A stretch of 64,000 nucleotides of DNA, from positions 62,001-126,000 of the forward strand of contig JANVFP010000045.1 in the NCBI GenBank assembly GCA_027919835.1, in the 5' to 3' direction. This document shows, in pieces, positions 20,818 through 33,339 of this stretch (position 1 is the stretch's first letter; each line of letters begins with the position of its first letter). The notes below the pieces were generated by a model. That model searched no databases. It was not told the DNA's origin and was given only the letters and a program-made list of their open reading frames with translations. The translations under genes and the position numbers were made by a program. Origin of the DNA: Lentinula raphanica. Taxonomy: Eukaryota; Basidiomycota; Agaricomycetes; Agaricales; Omphalotaceae.

Positions 20818-23092
20818 CTATTCAGAACGAGTCTCTAGTATATTGTATACTCCTCTCGACGTTGATTTGGAGCTATGAGAGATAATGACAGTTGAGTTAT
20901 GATGTTCACGGGAAAAGCAGCTCGACGCTGTACGTACCTCAGTTACTGTGCCTTTCCCTACATCTTGATATCTAGTTTGCGAGCTTGACCCGATAAAGCC
21001 ATCTTTACTTATCCTCGTCGCTCTACGATTGTCTAAAACAAACGCCGCTCGTCGACCGCCTGATCTAGAAGAAGAGCCTCTAGACTGAACGTCACGCAGA
21101 CCACGGCGTGTGTTGAGTCTGTCAACGAGGTAGGTATGTTCAGTGAATCAGTCGATGTCGATGATAAACATGACCTACGTTACGAGTAGAGATGTCGCAT
21201 AGACTGCAGATTGGAAAGGAATTTTCGAAAGTGCGAAAGGAAATGATGAGAAAAAACTTTCCGAAAACAATAAGACTAGCCATGTAGCTCACATTTTCCG
21301 ATCACAAAATGTAGGGCCATGAAAATCAGTTCAGTTGGAATAACGATCCACTGTAGGAGGTCAGTTCGAGGTCAAAGAGTATGTGATTGGAGAAATACGC
21401 TGTGTACTCACACAAATCATCGAAACAACCGTTGCCGCACTAATGGAATGATGTTGAATAGAGATGGAAGTGCAGACTGGGAAGAGATAAACATACCAGG
21501 TTACTGAACCTGTCTCAAACGTGTACAATATCAATGTGTCAATGACTCCGTCGAGACTACATTAACAACGAGCCGATTCGATTGTGAGTAAAGAATGAGA
21601 AGACGACGAGAATTACTTACCTGCCTCCCTCCAACTTGCTTCGTTTCAGTAGAATGAAGAGCGAAGAGGTGATCCAAATGTCCACCATGGAAGAGAGGGC
21701 CAAGCCGAGCGTGAATAACCACTGTCGCAGCCAATAGAATCAGCACACAAAGTCGAACTGTCGAACGACGAAGGCATGATGTGATAACTTACTCTGACGT
21801 TGTCACGGAATTGTATAAAGGAGCGATAATGAAGCCTTTCGAAAGAAAGAACGAAACGAATGATTGCCAATGAATACTCGATTCTGAGATAGCAGGAATG
21901 TGACGAATGGGGCTTACATAGTCCCTGTCGTAGCTGTGATCCCAAGAACGAAGCGTAGTGAGCACGCCGTTCGTCCCCATCGACATGAATTGAGCACGTA
22001 CCCGCGGCTGACACTAGTTGATAGAATGAGTTCAGGACGGTCTGATTCAGTCATGAAACGGTATGCAAAACGTACTAAGTCTTAGGACAGCGAAGATAAC
22101 CTATAACCACGGACGGAGGAAATCAATATCATAAACGATCCATTTCAGTAGAGAAAGATCGTACCACTGGAGCAACGACAGACCATTTTCGTTTGCTCAC
22201 TGTAATTGGCAGACAAGATGAGTACGGGAAATGTTACATACGGTTTGATGGTTGTCCAATCACGTACAGAGGAATATTCGATGCGCGAAGAAACTTTTGA
22301 GAGATCAAGTCAGTGAACGCTCAAAAGGACAACTAAGGGAGCTTACGATTGCACAAGAAACGTGAGTATACCCTATGAACATACGTAGTCTGTAAGATAT
22401 CGAGGGCAACGACCGATCATATAGTTTGATACCTACAGTTGTTGCGATACTAAGCTGTTGCAAAACAAAAACTGGAGTATCAGCGCCCGAATGTTTTGAA
22501 GTAAAGGACTCTCAGTGGCGCAGTCGCGGCACACGACCAGCTTTATGGATACGCCATGGGGCAAAAGAGATGAAACTTACAGCTAATGTCCTAGCACCGG
22601 AGATGGTCAATGAGGGGAAGAGCATGCCAAAGCTGTTACTAAGACGTACGTCGGGATATAATCAATCTTCCCCTCGTTTCCATAAAATGCGATAAAGTAT
22701 TCCCACTGCGACGCCCAGATGAATCCTGTATGGCAAGCATCCAAGAGCCTGTGTAGTTTTATTATTGTAAGACAACATTAGGACCCGGACGGAACGTAGA
22801 AATCAAGCACCATATTGCAAGCACCTTTTGTAGTGATGAAGAGTCAGATGCAACAGATATACTTATGAGTTACAAATGCGTACTAGGATTTTGAGAGCGG
22901 CCTCGTCGGTCGGATAGAGCTTGTGATATACCAAACTCTGGATAGTGACAGCTCCTGAAAGACTATTAACGCGCTCCTTAGCTCCCAGTGTCCTGATACG
23001 AAAAACAGCGTCCCGTACAATGAAGCCGATAGGGACCCGATGAGCAGTGCCCCGAACGTCCGTGATATGTCGACGCCTGTATTACCAGACAT
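20818..23092 (-). CDS. DUF6534-type integral membrane protein
   Basis: Multi-exon gene for an agaricomycete-typical seven-helix membrane protein of unknown function. Read on the minus strand from ATG 23092: MSGNTG..TFGALLIGSL, VTIQSLVYHKLYPTDE, LLDACHTGFIWASQWEYF, LFPSLTISGARTLAV, LFTLGLALSSMVDIWITSS, IDTLILYTFETGSVT, WIVIPTELIFMALHFVIGK and LNTRRGLRD, then a hydrophilic tail ending in TAG at 20818-20820. The IDTLILYTFE, LIFMALHFVI and LNTR blocks are the family hallmark. Exons are short (20-60 codons) with GT-AG introns. The first junction lacks an obvious GT donor at the expected place, so exon 1 is uncertain. A paralogue is at 28227-30386 and a truncated one at 54139. Confidence 0.7.
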
Positions 23093-24149
23093 CCTCGACG
23101 AGTAGGGTAGTTGAGGAGGGCGAAAGATTGCCCACAAGCGAGAAGGAAGGGAGGGGAAAGAAGATTGGGTGAAATATCGGAGCTGTGGAGACATATATAT
23201 GATAGTAGTTACCAGATCAAACTGAGCCCACAGCGCACTCACCCTTAATGATGTCGGATCGTACTTTTGCGATTATCAGGAATACCTGACCAAAACGAAC
23301 GGCACAGAGATAAGAGAAGAGTTACACAAGGATGTAATAGGTTGAGGACTAGCCCACGGGTATATATAGAGTTGGCTCTCTGGAGTAAGAGCAGTCCCGG
23401 ACCAGTCCATTCTTGCTGCAAAGGAGAAACGCCGGTCAGGATATGCGCTGATATCCGCAAATGGTATGACACGGTTTGATCAGAATGGACAGAGATTCTA
23501 TTCATTCGATAATTGAAAATTTCAAGCGTTCTTCCTTCGTTATCTTCGACCCTGGGTGATTTCTCGTCTAGGAGGCGCTGGCTGACGCGGGGCACTCTTG
23601 GGCACTGAGCAGCGTGGATGCACATTGAGTGCAAGCGTTACGCTGTTGAACGTTGAACGGCGATCCAAGGGCCCGCGCCTTAAAATCTAGAGGCCGTATA
23701 TGTGAAGAATCAATCTGTCAGAAAGTGTGTCTAGACTCTACACACAACAGTTGATCTTCATCGACATCATCGACAGCTTGTTTCGGGCAACTGCTCAACA
23801 GAGATCATTTACGACAGACACGGAGGCTCACAAACGGAGGTCAAAGGATTAAAGGCGTCGAAGGGGGCCCATGGTGAACGTGAGACTACATGCAGCCTTT
23901 TCGCGAAAGATGCCCGAGCGATATCCTGCTGATTTCATTGTTACACCAAGACAGGTTGGACGTCTTGAACGCCTGCACGAATCTTGTGGAGAAACCATGA
24001 TATCGATTATAGGAGTGCGGTGTTTGGTAGTCTGAGAGGACGTCTCGAACCAGCTCGAGCCCTCCTCTCGGGAAGTGTTCGAGGATGTGGATTCCGTCGT
24101 GACTCGTGAACGATTATGATACAGACACAAAATGAAAAACTGGAGTATT

Positions 24150-25198
24150 TTAGTTATTCGTAGGGGAGATAGATTGTATACCCGCGTTGTCGAGCAGAAC
24201 TTGGATCTCTGCATCTATCACACGGAGGACATCAGAAATGTTCATCGTCTTGGGTATGTGAACAACTTACGATCTTCCGTATGTCGCATTCTGTGTGCAA
24301 ATGAGCATTGATTACCTAGATAACCGGTGGATCAGTACACAGTGGAAAAGAAGGCATAATCGGATGTGTCCAAAGAGGCGAAATAGTCACCTGGGCCTAG
24401 TATGAACTCGCCCCCTAGTTGCGCGAAATTCCCCTGCTTGCCAATGTGCGATGGATTCTTCAACGCTCTCTTCGGGACCCAGGTCAATAGGAGATTGAAC
24501 ACGAGAGGCTTAACATTCACCCATATGCTCCACAAAGAACCCTTCACGATTCCTTCAGTTATATAACTGGCCTTCTTCTCTCCTGTCGGAGTGCGAGCGA
24601 GTGTCTTTACGTCCATTCCCAAGCCATGGAACACGCCTAGAGAAGGGTCCGCGAATATTTTGTTAGGAGGAAACCCAGTAATCTCTTGTCAAAGTGAGCA
24701 TGGAAATTGATACACGGCAGAACCCAGGAAAGATACACACCAGAGTAGTTATCAATCGGTTGCCAATCCCCGCAACCTACCACGACGATATCTATTTGTG
24801 CTTCTTCGAAGTTTTTGCGTAGTTTTTCGTATTCCGAGCTGAGCTGCGAGACGTAGAGCTACGAAGAAAAAGAAAAGAGTCAAGATATCAGAAGTGTGTT
24901 GGCTGTATATGCGACGCTATCACTCACCTGACAATTCTGCCATGGATCCAAGATTCGTATGCTCAATTACACATAGAGAGCCTAGAGGCGCACCCCGCAG
25001 AAGAAATGCCCTGTTGAACGACCTTGGATTTGAGATACAAGACCGTGTGAATAAATCGATGCACTCACGGATGAAGACAACGATGACACGTTGATCCTCG
25101 AAGAAAGAGCCAAATCGCGTTTGTTTGCCAAAAGCATCGAGCACTTCGAGACTGGAAACTTTCTTGAGAGTTTCGCTGTTTGGTATGAACGCGGACAT
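24150..25198 (-). CDS. AhpC/TSA-type thioredoxin-fold protein with 9-nt microexon
   Basis: Peroxiredoxin-like protein of the fungal AhpC/TSA antioxidant group, 225 residues, in seven exons: 25198-25069, 25010-24994, 24936-24928, 24858-24741, 24684-24391, 24315-24271 and 24214-24150; the total is divisible by three and every junction keeps frame. Key parts: VVFIRHFFCGNCQ (a CxxC redox site built from exons 1-3), VVVGCGDWQPIDNY, KIFADPSLGVFHGLGM, and GNFAQLGGEFILGPGNQCSFAHRM, which matches the family's C-terminal block. The second cysteine of the CxxC site sits in the 9-nt exon AATTGTCAG. The start codon is only 60 bp from that of the divergent gene at 25259. Function as a thiol oxidoreductase is inferred from the family. 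Confidence 0.8.
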
Positions 25199-25258
25199 GG
25201 TGGTGTGAGCGAAAGGTTTTCGCGTTCAACAAGCGCCCGTCTTTGAACTTCTACCACG

Positions 25259-26619
25259 ATGTCGAGCCAGAATTCCGATTGCACTTGGACTTCAAATATC
25301 TACCGTCTTATCAATCCAAACTCAAGTTCATCATCGTCAAATGCGAAACAACGCTCAAACTCATCAAGTGCAATCTCATTACCCTCAAACACGGACTCTT
25401 CAAGACGCTACATTCGACCACCAGGTGTCTTATGGCGCTCTTTCGTCGCACAATGCGTTTTCAACGATCTTCTCGCCCTGGAGCTTCGACCTCATCATGA
25501 ACATGCAATATCTTCAACGTCTCGCAAGCTCGCTCAAGAACCTCAAAGACAACGACGATTCGCAAGAATGGCTGAATACGGACTCGGCGCTGTCATATTC
25601 TACGAAATCCCTATCGAATCTCCAAGCGAGTTCAAGCTAGAGAATATCGATCACGAAGACCCTTCTGCATCCCAGTACTCGGATGAACAATGGACCCTCA
25701 CAGGCGTCTTCGGCAGTAGCGATACGGCGTCGGAGAGCGGTATGAGCGTTGAAGAATTGTTGGAGGGTATCGATGTCAGGATAGTGTATGTGCCGCTCTA
25801 TGCGTGCACATCGTTCGTGGTGAGTGTCTTCAGCCCTTTATTCATCAGCGTTCTGATATTTCACTCCTGTCGAAGACCGGTCAAGTAATGAATAATTTCC
25901 TTCGTAAACTAAACACTGCAGGCGAAAGAAGTATGGCTCCCATCTGCGTTCCCGGAGGATTTGGATTCGCGGTTGATTCGAAGGGGTTTGACTTGTTCGA
26001 TAACGGATTGGGATCCACGACACCGCTTGACCTCTCCGTATCACTGTCGCTAGACACGAATGTACTCGACGATTCTACACCTCAATTACAAGAAACACAC
26101 ACAACACAACCCATTCCTGGCGCTTTCTTGGGACATAGCGATATGAATGCTGAGGAAGAGCAGTGGGAGTTTGACTGGGTTGATGCTCACCTCCGCCACG
26201 ATTCACTGCCTGAAATTCGCTCGGCGGAAATTTCTTACCCTCGAGTACCAATCGTCGACAACTCCATTTTTAAACCAGAGTCGTACGAAGAAGTGGACGA
26301 GGAGGACAGTTTTGTGACCGCCTTGGAATCATTTGTCTCTGATGACCTTCAGAGCGTTTCCATTCTTCAGGAAGAAAACTCTGTGTCGGATACGGTGGCT
26401 GATACTCCCGAAAGTTTATTCACTCCAAAACTATCAGCTGTCCCAAATGCGGGAGATTCCAAGAGCCCATTGAATTCAATCACGAACTCCGTTTCAACCA
26501 ATTCGAGCTCAAAGCTTTTGAACAAGAGTGAAGGTAAAGCGCACGTTCAGCATCGTTTATCAAGGCACCTTCACTCACCTCTTCGTCGTCGTTATGCCCA
26601 GATCAAGCTCGCGGACTGA
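25259..26619 (+). CDS. Unknown acidic protein
   Basis: I do not recognise this gene. Proposed exons 25259-25819, 25922-26037 and 26139-26619 (385 residues) keep frame through introns GTGAGT..TGCAG and GTATCA..CATAG. The N-terminus is Ser-rich; the middle has MAEYGLGAVIFYEIPIES and then KEVWLPSAFPEDLDSRLIRR spanning exons 1-2; the C-terminal part is strongly acidic (EEEQWEFDWVD, VDEEDSFVTALE) and ends with a basic Ser-rich stretch. An alternative uses one longer intron 25820-25983 and the upstream part of exon 3's frame. It shares a 60-bp divergent promoter with the AhpC/TSA gene, so co-regulation is plausible. Confidence 0.5.
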
Positions 26620-28226
26620 AGAGGTCATCATCGGTAGCGTCGCTTACGAAGATTGTTAGGAAGATTGGGAGAACGATGCGAATGTCAGAAGGGGGTTTCT
26701 AGGTCAAAGCGCAACGACAATAATATCGACATTCTACATAGTATATCGACTTGCGAGCACGGTGTCGGTTTGTTTTTCAAACAATTGGTGTTACCATGAT
26801 CATATCAATTAAACTGGGCGTTGTATAGATCGCACGGAAAGTATTGGGCAGTCTCAGAGATTTTGTTTGGTTTGGAGTGTTTTCTCATCCATGTTAAAGG
26901 TGAAGGAGTTCGGATTGCCAGTTAGACTCCGTTCGATGCTCCAGATGAACCTCGACGCACTAGAGACGGTTGGACAGCACTTTTCATCTGACACTGCACC
27001 TAATCTGCTGTTGCCTGTTCTCCTGGCACTCGAAGCTTGAGCGGCGAGCCTAAGCTTGAATATTTGAATCCTTGACAGTATGTGATCTCATTGGATTCAT
27101 CTATCTTGTGCAATATGCAATGTGTTAGAGCCCTTGAGAAACGAAATATCATTCTTCGGATGTACATAGAGCAGTTTCAGTACATACAACAGGTAATACC
27201 GAAGACTGCGAGGAGAAAGAAGGTCGCAAAACAAAGAGGATAAGCGCTGGTGATATAATTGACTAGCAATTTAGCGCCGGGCCAATTTTTCTTGCGCGAA
27301 ATCATCCAAACGTCCAACTCAACTTTCATCATTTCTTCTGGAATCTGGATATCTCATGGGTTGCAATTCACAAATGAATGGATCTTTAACCTTGCTAGCG
27401 AGCTCACGATACCTTCATTCTGTCGCAAAACGCAAGGGAACACCGTGATTCTGGGGTCGCTCGCCTTCTCGTTTAAATGCTCTGATTCTTCTCAATTTGT
27501 TGGAGACTCTGATATGAGCTTCTAATTGGTACACTGGACATTCGATACACCCGGAATCTCAGATACATTCAGCGTTCGCAAATAGGACCTTGTTCGTACG
27601 CTCAACTCGGACTATGTACTTTGGAATTCCACATCTATTCTATCACAGCTACCCGACATATAGCGAGGATCAAAACATGGGACTTCTGAAATTTCCACTG
27701 GTAGCGGCATCGCATACATTCCCAAGGACTTTTGACAAGACAAGAAAATGATAGATGATACCTCACTACTAATTGTCTTTCGGAATTCATTCAGTACAAA
27801 GTTGGCAACATCGAACGCTTCTCCAATCCGGATTATATCCGTCCGTCGACGGTTCCTTCATCAAAGTGCGCCTTTGAAACCTATGATAGTCATTCTATTG
27901 ATGGCTTGATAGATGCTTTAGTGGCGTCTGTCCATTCAACCGATATCTACTTATATCTGTCTCACTCATCATCGAAGTCATCTTTGACGCGACTTTTGTC
28001 ATTCGTTGCTGGCATACTTATCTCCCCTTGTACAAAGACAACGCCTCTGGTTATAGCTCGACTCGCTGTCCGCCACATTAATCTTTCGAGACTTGGAGGA
28101 CGTTATAAGCCGGACACGTCGAAGGCTCTCCTGCCAGATAATCCTCCTCCTCCAAAAGGCTCAACCATCGATCACGAGCTACTACCAGCTTCCTTCGCCT
28201 GAGTTCATGTCACCAAGCGAGATCTC
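26620..28226. other. Intergenic region, no gene seen
   Basis: About 1.6 kb between the unknown acidic-protein gene and the second DUF6534 gene. The open frames here are short, low in protein character and lack splice-linked partners. I see no RNA gene, transposon end or strong repeat. Confidence 0.5.
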
Positions 28227-30386
28227 ATGGCATCAGATACCACGACAAGCTATACCTCGCTACTCATTGGTGGGCTGATGGCGTTCAGGTGCTTTCCCGT
28301 CTTTACTCACTCACGAGAGTTGGTTGACGATCTCGTCATTCCAGCTTGACTGGCACGGTTTCAGTGCAGTGCATCGTGTACTATAGGCTGTATCCTGAGG
28401 AATCCGAGAAGCTGAAAGGACTGGTGAGTCCACATGTTCAAGATACTATGCTTGTCCGATCCTTATTTGAGGCCATAATTTAGGTGGCTTCCGTCTGGTA
28501 CTATTTTCTGTCTATCCTTCCTGGAGCACGTCAAACGTGATGCTCACGAAATCACAGGTTGCTAGACCTTGTCCACTCGGCCTTCATTGGTGCCTCGTTA
28601 TATCAGTACTTCATAGTTTGGTTTGGAGAGAGATCCCAAATTGACGTTATCCCCTGGTCCGTGGCGGTATGTTAAGGCTTGACACTGATTTATAGGACAC
28701 TAACCTGTTTTATGTCCGCGTGAACAGTTCACTGTAGTGGTCACGGTAAGCACTTATAACCACGTACTTTTGATGTTCTTTTGGTGGCTGAACCGTGGCA
28801 ACAGGCTTTACAGACATTCATTGCACATTGGTGGGTGGCATTAATCTAGAACTTGACACATTTTCTCCAACGTCGCCTTCGGCAGCTTCTTTGCGAACAA
28901 GATATATCGTTGTGAGTTCTGAGATTTCTCAATATGAAAGGTGGATTAACTGTGTCTTCTTCAAGCCAGCCAACAGAATGTGTATCTTACTGCTCCTGTG
29001 GTCTTTCTGGCCCTACTTCGATTGAGTGGGTCGATATGTGTTGCTGCATTGCCGTCACTGTGCTCACGACATATCCGTCTCGTTCTTGTTCGAAGTTGCC
29101 GCGGCTAGTGAGTTTTTCATCCATTGGTGGATCATATTACACCTGCTTATGTATATGTCTCTAGCTTCGACTGCAGAAATGATCGTTGACAAACACTATT
29201 CCGTATTCACTCGGCGTTATCCTGGGGTACGTTTCTCGTTTCCGTGTTTGATATAACTCCCAGCCCAACTTTGCACCATCTACATAGTGGATATTCACTA
29301 CCGGCCTTAGTCTCTCTTCCGCCGTAGACGTGCTCATTGCCATATGTCTATGCTACTTGCTGCACAAATTGAAGCTACAGATGGGGTCAAGCTCGACGGT
29401 GTAAGTGATCAAAAGATCGATTGAAATCGACTGATCAAATAGAAACTCTGGTTGCAGTATGATCAAGGTCGTGGACACTCTCACACTGTATACACTCGAA
29501 AACGGGTTTCTGACAGGGTAAGCTTTTTGAACTTGTTCTGCTCCGAGTCATGATGCCTTTGATGCTAACATTCTTGCACAGAGTTGCTACTACAGCCTCC
29601 CTCATATGTGTATGCATAATCTTTTATTCCGAAAGATTTGTCATCTAACATAACTCTTCAGTGGCTCGCCATGCCACATAACCTTTCATTCCTTGGATTG
29701 CATTTCGTTATCGAAAAACGTGAGCCCATAACGCGATTCCTTAGCACAGCTCATTCCTGATCTTCTCAACAATCCTTTGTGTCACAGTCTACGCCAACTC
29801 GATACTTGCCTCTCTCAATACGCGCAAAGAACTCCGCGACATGCGACCACGAATATCGCCTTGGGCAGATCGAACCCTACCGGTCCTATCTGCAGACGAT
29901 TTCAGCGATCCAAGTCCGAGGGATCCGTTGAATTTGTTGGCGAGTCTCTTGTCTTCTATCGTCTCGGAAATTTCACTGACGTCCCTGCTCATAGAATCCA
30001 CTCGAGAGATATCATTCAAGATCAGAGTCGCCGACAAAAGGCTCACATATCCCTGTAAGTCCCTTCAAGGGCTCGCCATCTGCCCTGTAATGAGTCTCAT
30101 CCTTTATCCTGTAAAGCTTGAAGTCACCGTCGAACGTATTATCGAACATGAAACCGAATCTCTGCAGGCTTTGGCTGCGATGACTCGCTCGAATTCGGAG
30201 TCGTCCCATATGCACAATTCGTCTTCGGCTCATACGCGAATTGGCTCGACTGGATCAGGCTACAAGTTTAAGTCTGATCACTCGCGGAGGTTATCCCGAA
30301 CTCCTACGATACTTAGCTGGAAGCAGCATCCGCATGGGTATCCAGACATTGATTTAGGGCCCGACCTTCCTGAACTGAGAAAGTGA
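28227..30386 (+). CDS. DUF6534-type integral membrane protein
   Basis: Second paralogue. ATG at 28227, exon 1 to 28288, then many short exons: SLLIGGLMAF; TGTVSVQCIVYYRLYPEE; VWLLDLVHSAFIGASLYQYF and DVIPWSVA; FTVVVT; ALQTFIAHC; FFANKIYR; NVYLTAPVVFLALLRL; ASTAEMIVDKHYSVF; IFTTGLSLSSAVDVLIAICL; VDTLTLYTLENGFLT; WLAMPHNLSFLGLHFVIEK; and VYANSILASLNTRKELRD, then a hydrophilic, Ser-rich tail to the TGA at 30386. The order of hydrophobic blocks and the TLYTLENG, FLGLHFVIEK and LASLNTR motifs match the family. Predicted seven transmembrane helices; role unknown. Intron boundaries in the 29000-29200 stretch are uncertain. Confidence 0.75.
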
Positions 30387-30861
30387 GAAGCGAGCGATGA
30401 GGAGAATGCTTACCACTGGGAGCTTCGAGCCTGAGATTCGTATCTATACAACTTAACATTTTATAATTATCTTCTTTGCCAGGTTTAATCCACTTTTAGG
30501 TTTCTTCGTATGTTCATTCTTTTGCGCATTTGTTTTTCGTACGCGTCACACGCAGACTACTTATCACCTCGATGAATACCCTGACTTTGATAGTTCAACT
30601 AGTAGTTTTATTGTTTCGGAGAAAAATATCCAATGTAACATCAGATGTTCGACATAACAGGCGAGAAAATTCAGAGAACCGAGTCAGACGAGTTAGACAA
30701 CATGAAGAACAGAACTCAGTTGTTCAAGAGACACTCTTTCTTTTAGACGCTTGGGCGCCTTTATTACTCCAGAATCGAGTTCGGGAATTCTCCGTTTATT
30801 CCCGAACTCTTTCTCCCTCTGAGTTATACTACAACCTAAGGAAGACCTGGTACTCTTAACC

Positions 30862-32610
30862 ATGGACCAAATCGTCAATGATAATCATCAAATGCGAAAT
30901 CTCGCTACTAACGCTCTGGATTCGACTCCAGGCTTGAGAATGACTACGATGGACTCTTTGGTCAATCAAAATGACGACGGACCAGAGCAAATCATTGCCC
31001 CTCCTACAAGAATCTATCAAACTATGCTTGTTCTTGCGGGATCTATGATGATATTCCATATCATCGGGTTGAATCAAGTTTTTGGTATCTTTCAAGTTGA
31101 GTTGATGGTGGAGTCTTTCCAGAGCAACTCCTACTATCCGTAGTTCAAAAACGATTAGCTTTGAAATCGTCTCATACTAACCGCTGGCTTGCTTTAGGAA
31201 TTCTATACATCGTCTCAGAGTAACATCAAAGGCGCGCAAGGGCAGGATGCGCTCGTTTCCCTAGTTGGATCAATTGGAACGGGGCTTACATGGAGTGGAA
31301 GTATCATCATGAACCCTCTCATCGCAAGAATAGATAACATCAAACTCGTCACTCTTACTGGGGCGTTCATTATGAGCCTCGGGCTCGTCCTCGCTAGCTT
31401 TGCCACCCATGTGAGTTTCCCTCGCCCATGTCCAGCTTGCTTCAAGCTTCATCACTCAGTGCGTATTGACCGATACACCTCTAGATATGGCATCTATACC
31501 TAACCCAAGCTCTCCTCTATGGATTAGGATCTTCAATGTACTACTTCCCTCTCATGACCCTCGCCCCTACTTACTTCGACCGCCATCGTGGATTCGCCAT
31601 GGGGATGATCCTTGCAGGAAGCGGTGTCGGAGGTCTGGTCATGGCACTGGTCTTGCAATTCTTGTTGGATCATTATGGTATCCAATGGGCATTGAGGATA
31701 CTGGGTACATGGAACCTGGCCGTCGCTTTTCCGGTATCGATGGTGGTTAGGCATCGCCCTGGATTCGGGTTTGGCTCTCAGACTTTGAGAAGAACTAGCA
31801 GGGCTCGTACCACGATCAATAAAGCACTGCTGAAGAGAGGTACATTCTGGTATCAGGTCAAGCTTGTCGTTCCTCGCCGTCCCATGCATATGGCTGATAT
31901 CGGATTCTCTATCGTAGTCCATTGGAGCATTCCTACAAGCAGCGGGCAACGTCATTCCTTTATATTATATGACTTCGTACACCGTATCAGTCCTCTCGTT
32001 GTCGCGCTCCGAAGGAAGTCTGTTCGTGAGTATCAATAGCGGTGTCAACAGCTTGTCCCGTATCGCAATGGGATTGCTAGCAGATTATATCGGAAGACAA
32101 AATACACTGATTGGCGGGGTAAGGCTATTTTTGGTATGCGATCTCCAAAAACAATGCTAACAAACAACGCATCCCATCATGATGAAGGCAATGTTATCCG
32201 CCGTATCGGTTTTCGCACTGTGGTATAATGCCCAAGAAGCACGATTCATTGGATTCGTAGTTTTATATGGCATCTATGCTGGTGGCTACAACGCGTTGCT
32301 TCCAACTACCATCACAGAGATCTATGGCGTAGAGAACTATGCCAGTATCAACGGCGTTCTGTACTTCATACGTGGACTTGGCTCCATCTTTGGCGCACCT
32401 ATGGCCGGTCTGATACTAGGCTCGCACAGTAGGTCTTCCGCCGCAAGCTCCAGTACTAAATCCAACCCGTTGGGACTCGGGCTTGTTCAAAAGAGGTACA
32501 ATGAGGTTGTTATCTTTGATGGAATGCTTTTGCTCGCTGCTGCGGTATGCGTAGGATACGTTCGTTGGTTGGATGCGAGGGATAAAGGAGCATGGCGGTG
32601 GAAAGCTTAG
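30862..32610 (+). CDS. MFS transporter, monocarboxylate (MCT/Mch) type
   Basis: Plasma- or organelle-membrane transporter of the major facilitator superfamily, 480 residues from five exons: 30862-31095, 31198-31410, 31485-31856, 31918-32118 and 32188-32610, all frame-consistent. A hydrophilic N-terminus (about 55 residues) precedes a first helix (MLVLAGSMMIFHIIGLNQVFG). The N-terminal half contains SIGTGLTWSGSIIMNPL and the PTYFDRHRGFAMGMILAGSG block typical of this family; the second half has AAGNVIPLYY and the GLLADYIGRQNT loop motif. Twelve helices are expected. The substrate cannot be read from sequence; yeast Mch proteins and mammalian MCTs are the relatives, though fungal members often transport other compounds (inference). 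Confidence 0.85.
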
Positions 32611-32707
32611 TAACACGACCGTTGACTCGTACTTGCACTACTTCAGTGACTTTTCAATGACAGAAAAGCGTTCTACCATCCTAGACCATCCTGCGATAGA
32701 CACCGAA

Positions 32708-32737
32708 GTATGGCCTAGTATGGCCTAGTATGGCCCC
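32708..32737 (+). repeat. Three-unit 10-bp tandem repeat
   Basis: AGTATGGCCT occurs three times in a row just upstream of the secreted-family leader at 32.74 kb. No function is suggested by context. Confidence 0.7.
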
Positions 32738-32739
32738 CA

Positions 32740-33339
32740 TTTGGACACTTGGCACCGCCTACTCACCGCCTTCGCCTAGTTTCAAGGGGAAATTCATGCG
32801 TTTACCCGAGATAAGATAGAAGAACGTCGGTACCCAAACTGTTTTATTTCCCTCATTCCCTCATCCACGATCTCATACGCCCCCAAACAGCAATCGTCAA
32901 AGTTCAAAGTCTTCTTCCCCAAACCCTCAAAAGTTATTGCTCAACGCTGGTTCGGTATGTAGGCAATTCTCATCTTCGTTTTGAACCTAGATTTACCGTG
33001 TAAACGATTCCTCCTTCATAGTTGACAATAGTCGGATTTTCTTTCCTATATCTCTTGCTGGCCAAAACTGCTGCTGCTTTCACCTCGACTGGTTAGTACG
33101 TCTTTCGTTCCTCAAGCTGCTGCTGAACGTACAATCTGTATGTAGGTTGCTAGTTCCTGGTCGTATTTCTTGCACATACCCAGTATCTCCATTACCGACA
33201 CAATCCATATCCCTCCCATCGACTCCAATCATCCCTTATCATTCTACCGGACATACCTCCATTCTACGCTCCCTCTATTTCTCCAAAACCGATCACAAGC
33301 CTCTCACACTTATCCTCATATCACGTCGCTCCTCCAGAA
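32740..33339 (+). promoter_or_regulatory. Family-type promoter and two-intron leader (copy for 33340 gene)
   Basis: Nearly parallel to 7600-8219: CACCGCCTACTCACCGCC, CAAACAGCAAT, CTCAACGCTGGTTCG ending at 32954, intron 32955-33021 (GTATGT..CATAG), TTGACAATAG exon with CTGGCCAAAACTGC, a second intron ending TGTAG at about 33147, and then the start-codon exon. Confidence 0.6.

Noticed and set aside
27259..28202. Two open frames of about 90-100 codons in the 26.6-28.2 kb gap
   Set aside because: Composition is not protein-like, and there are no splice-linked partners or recognised motifs.
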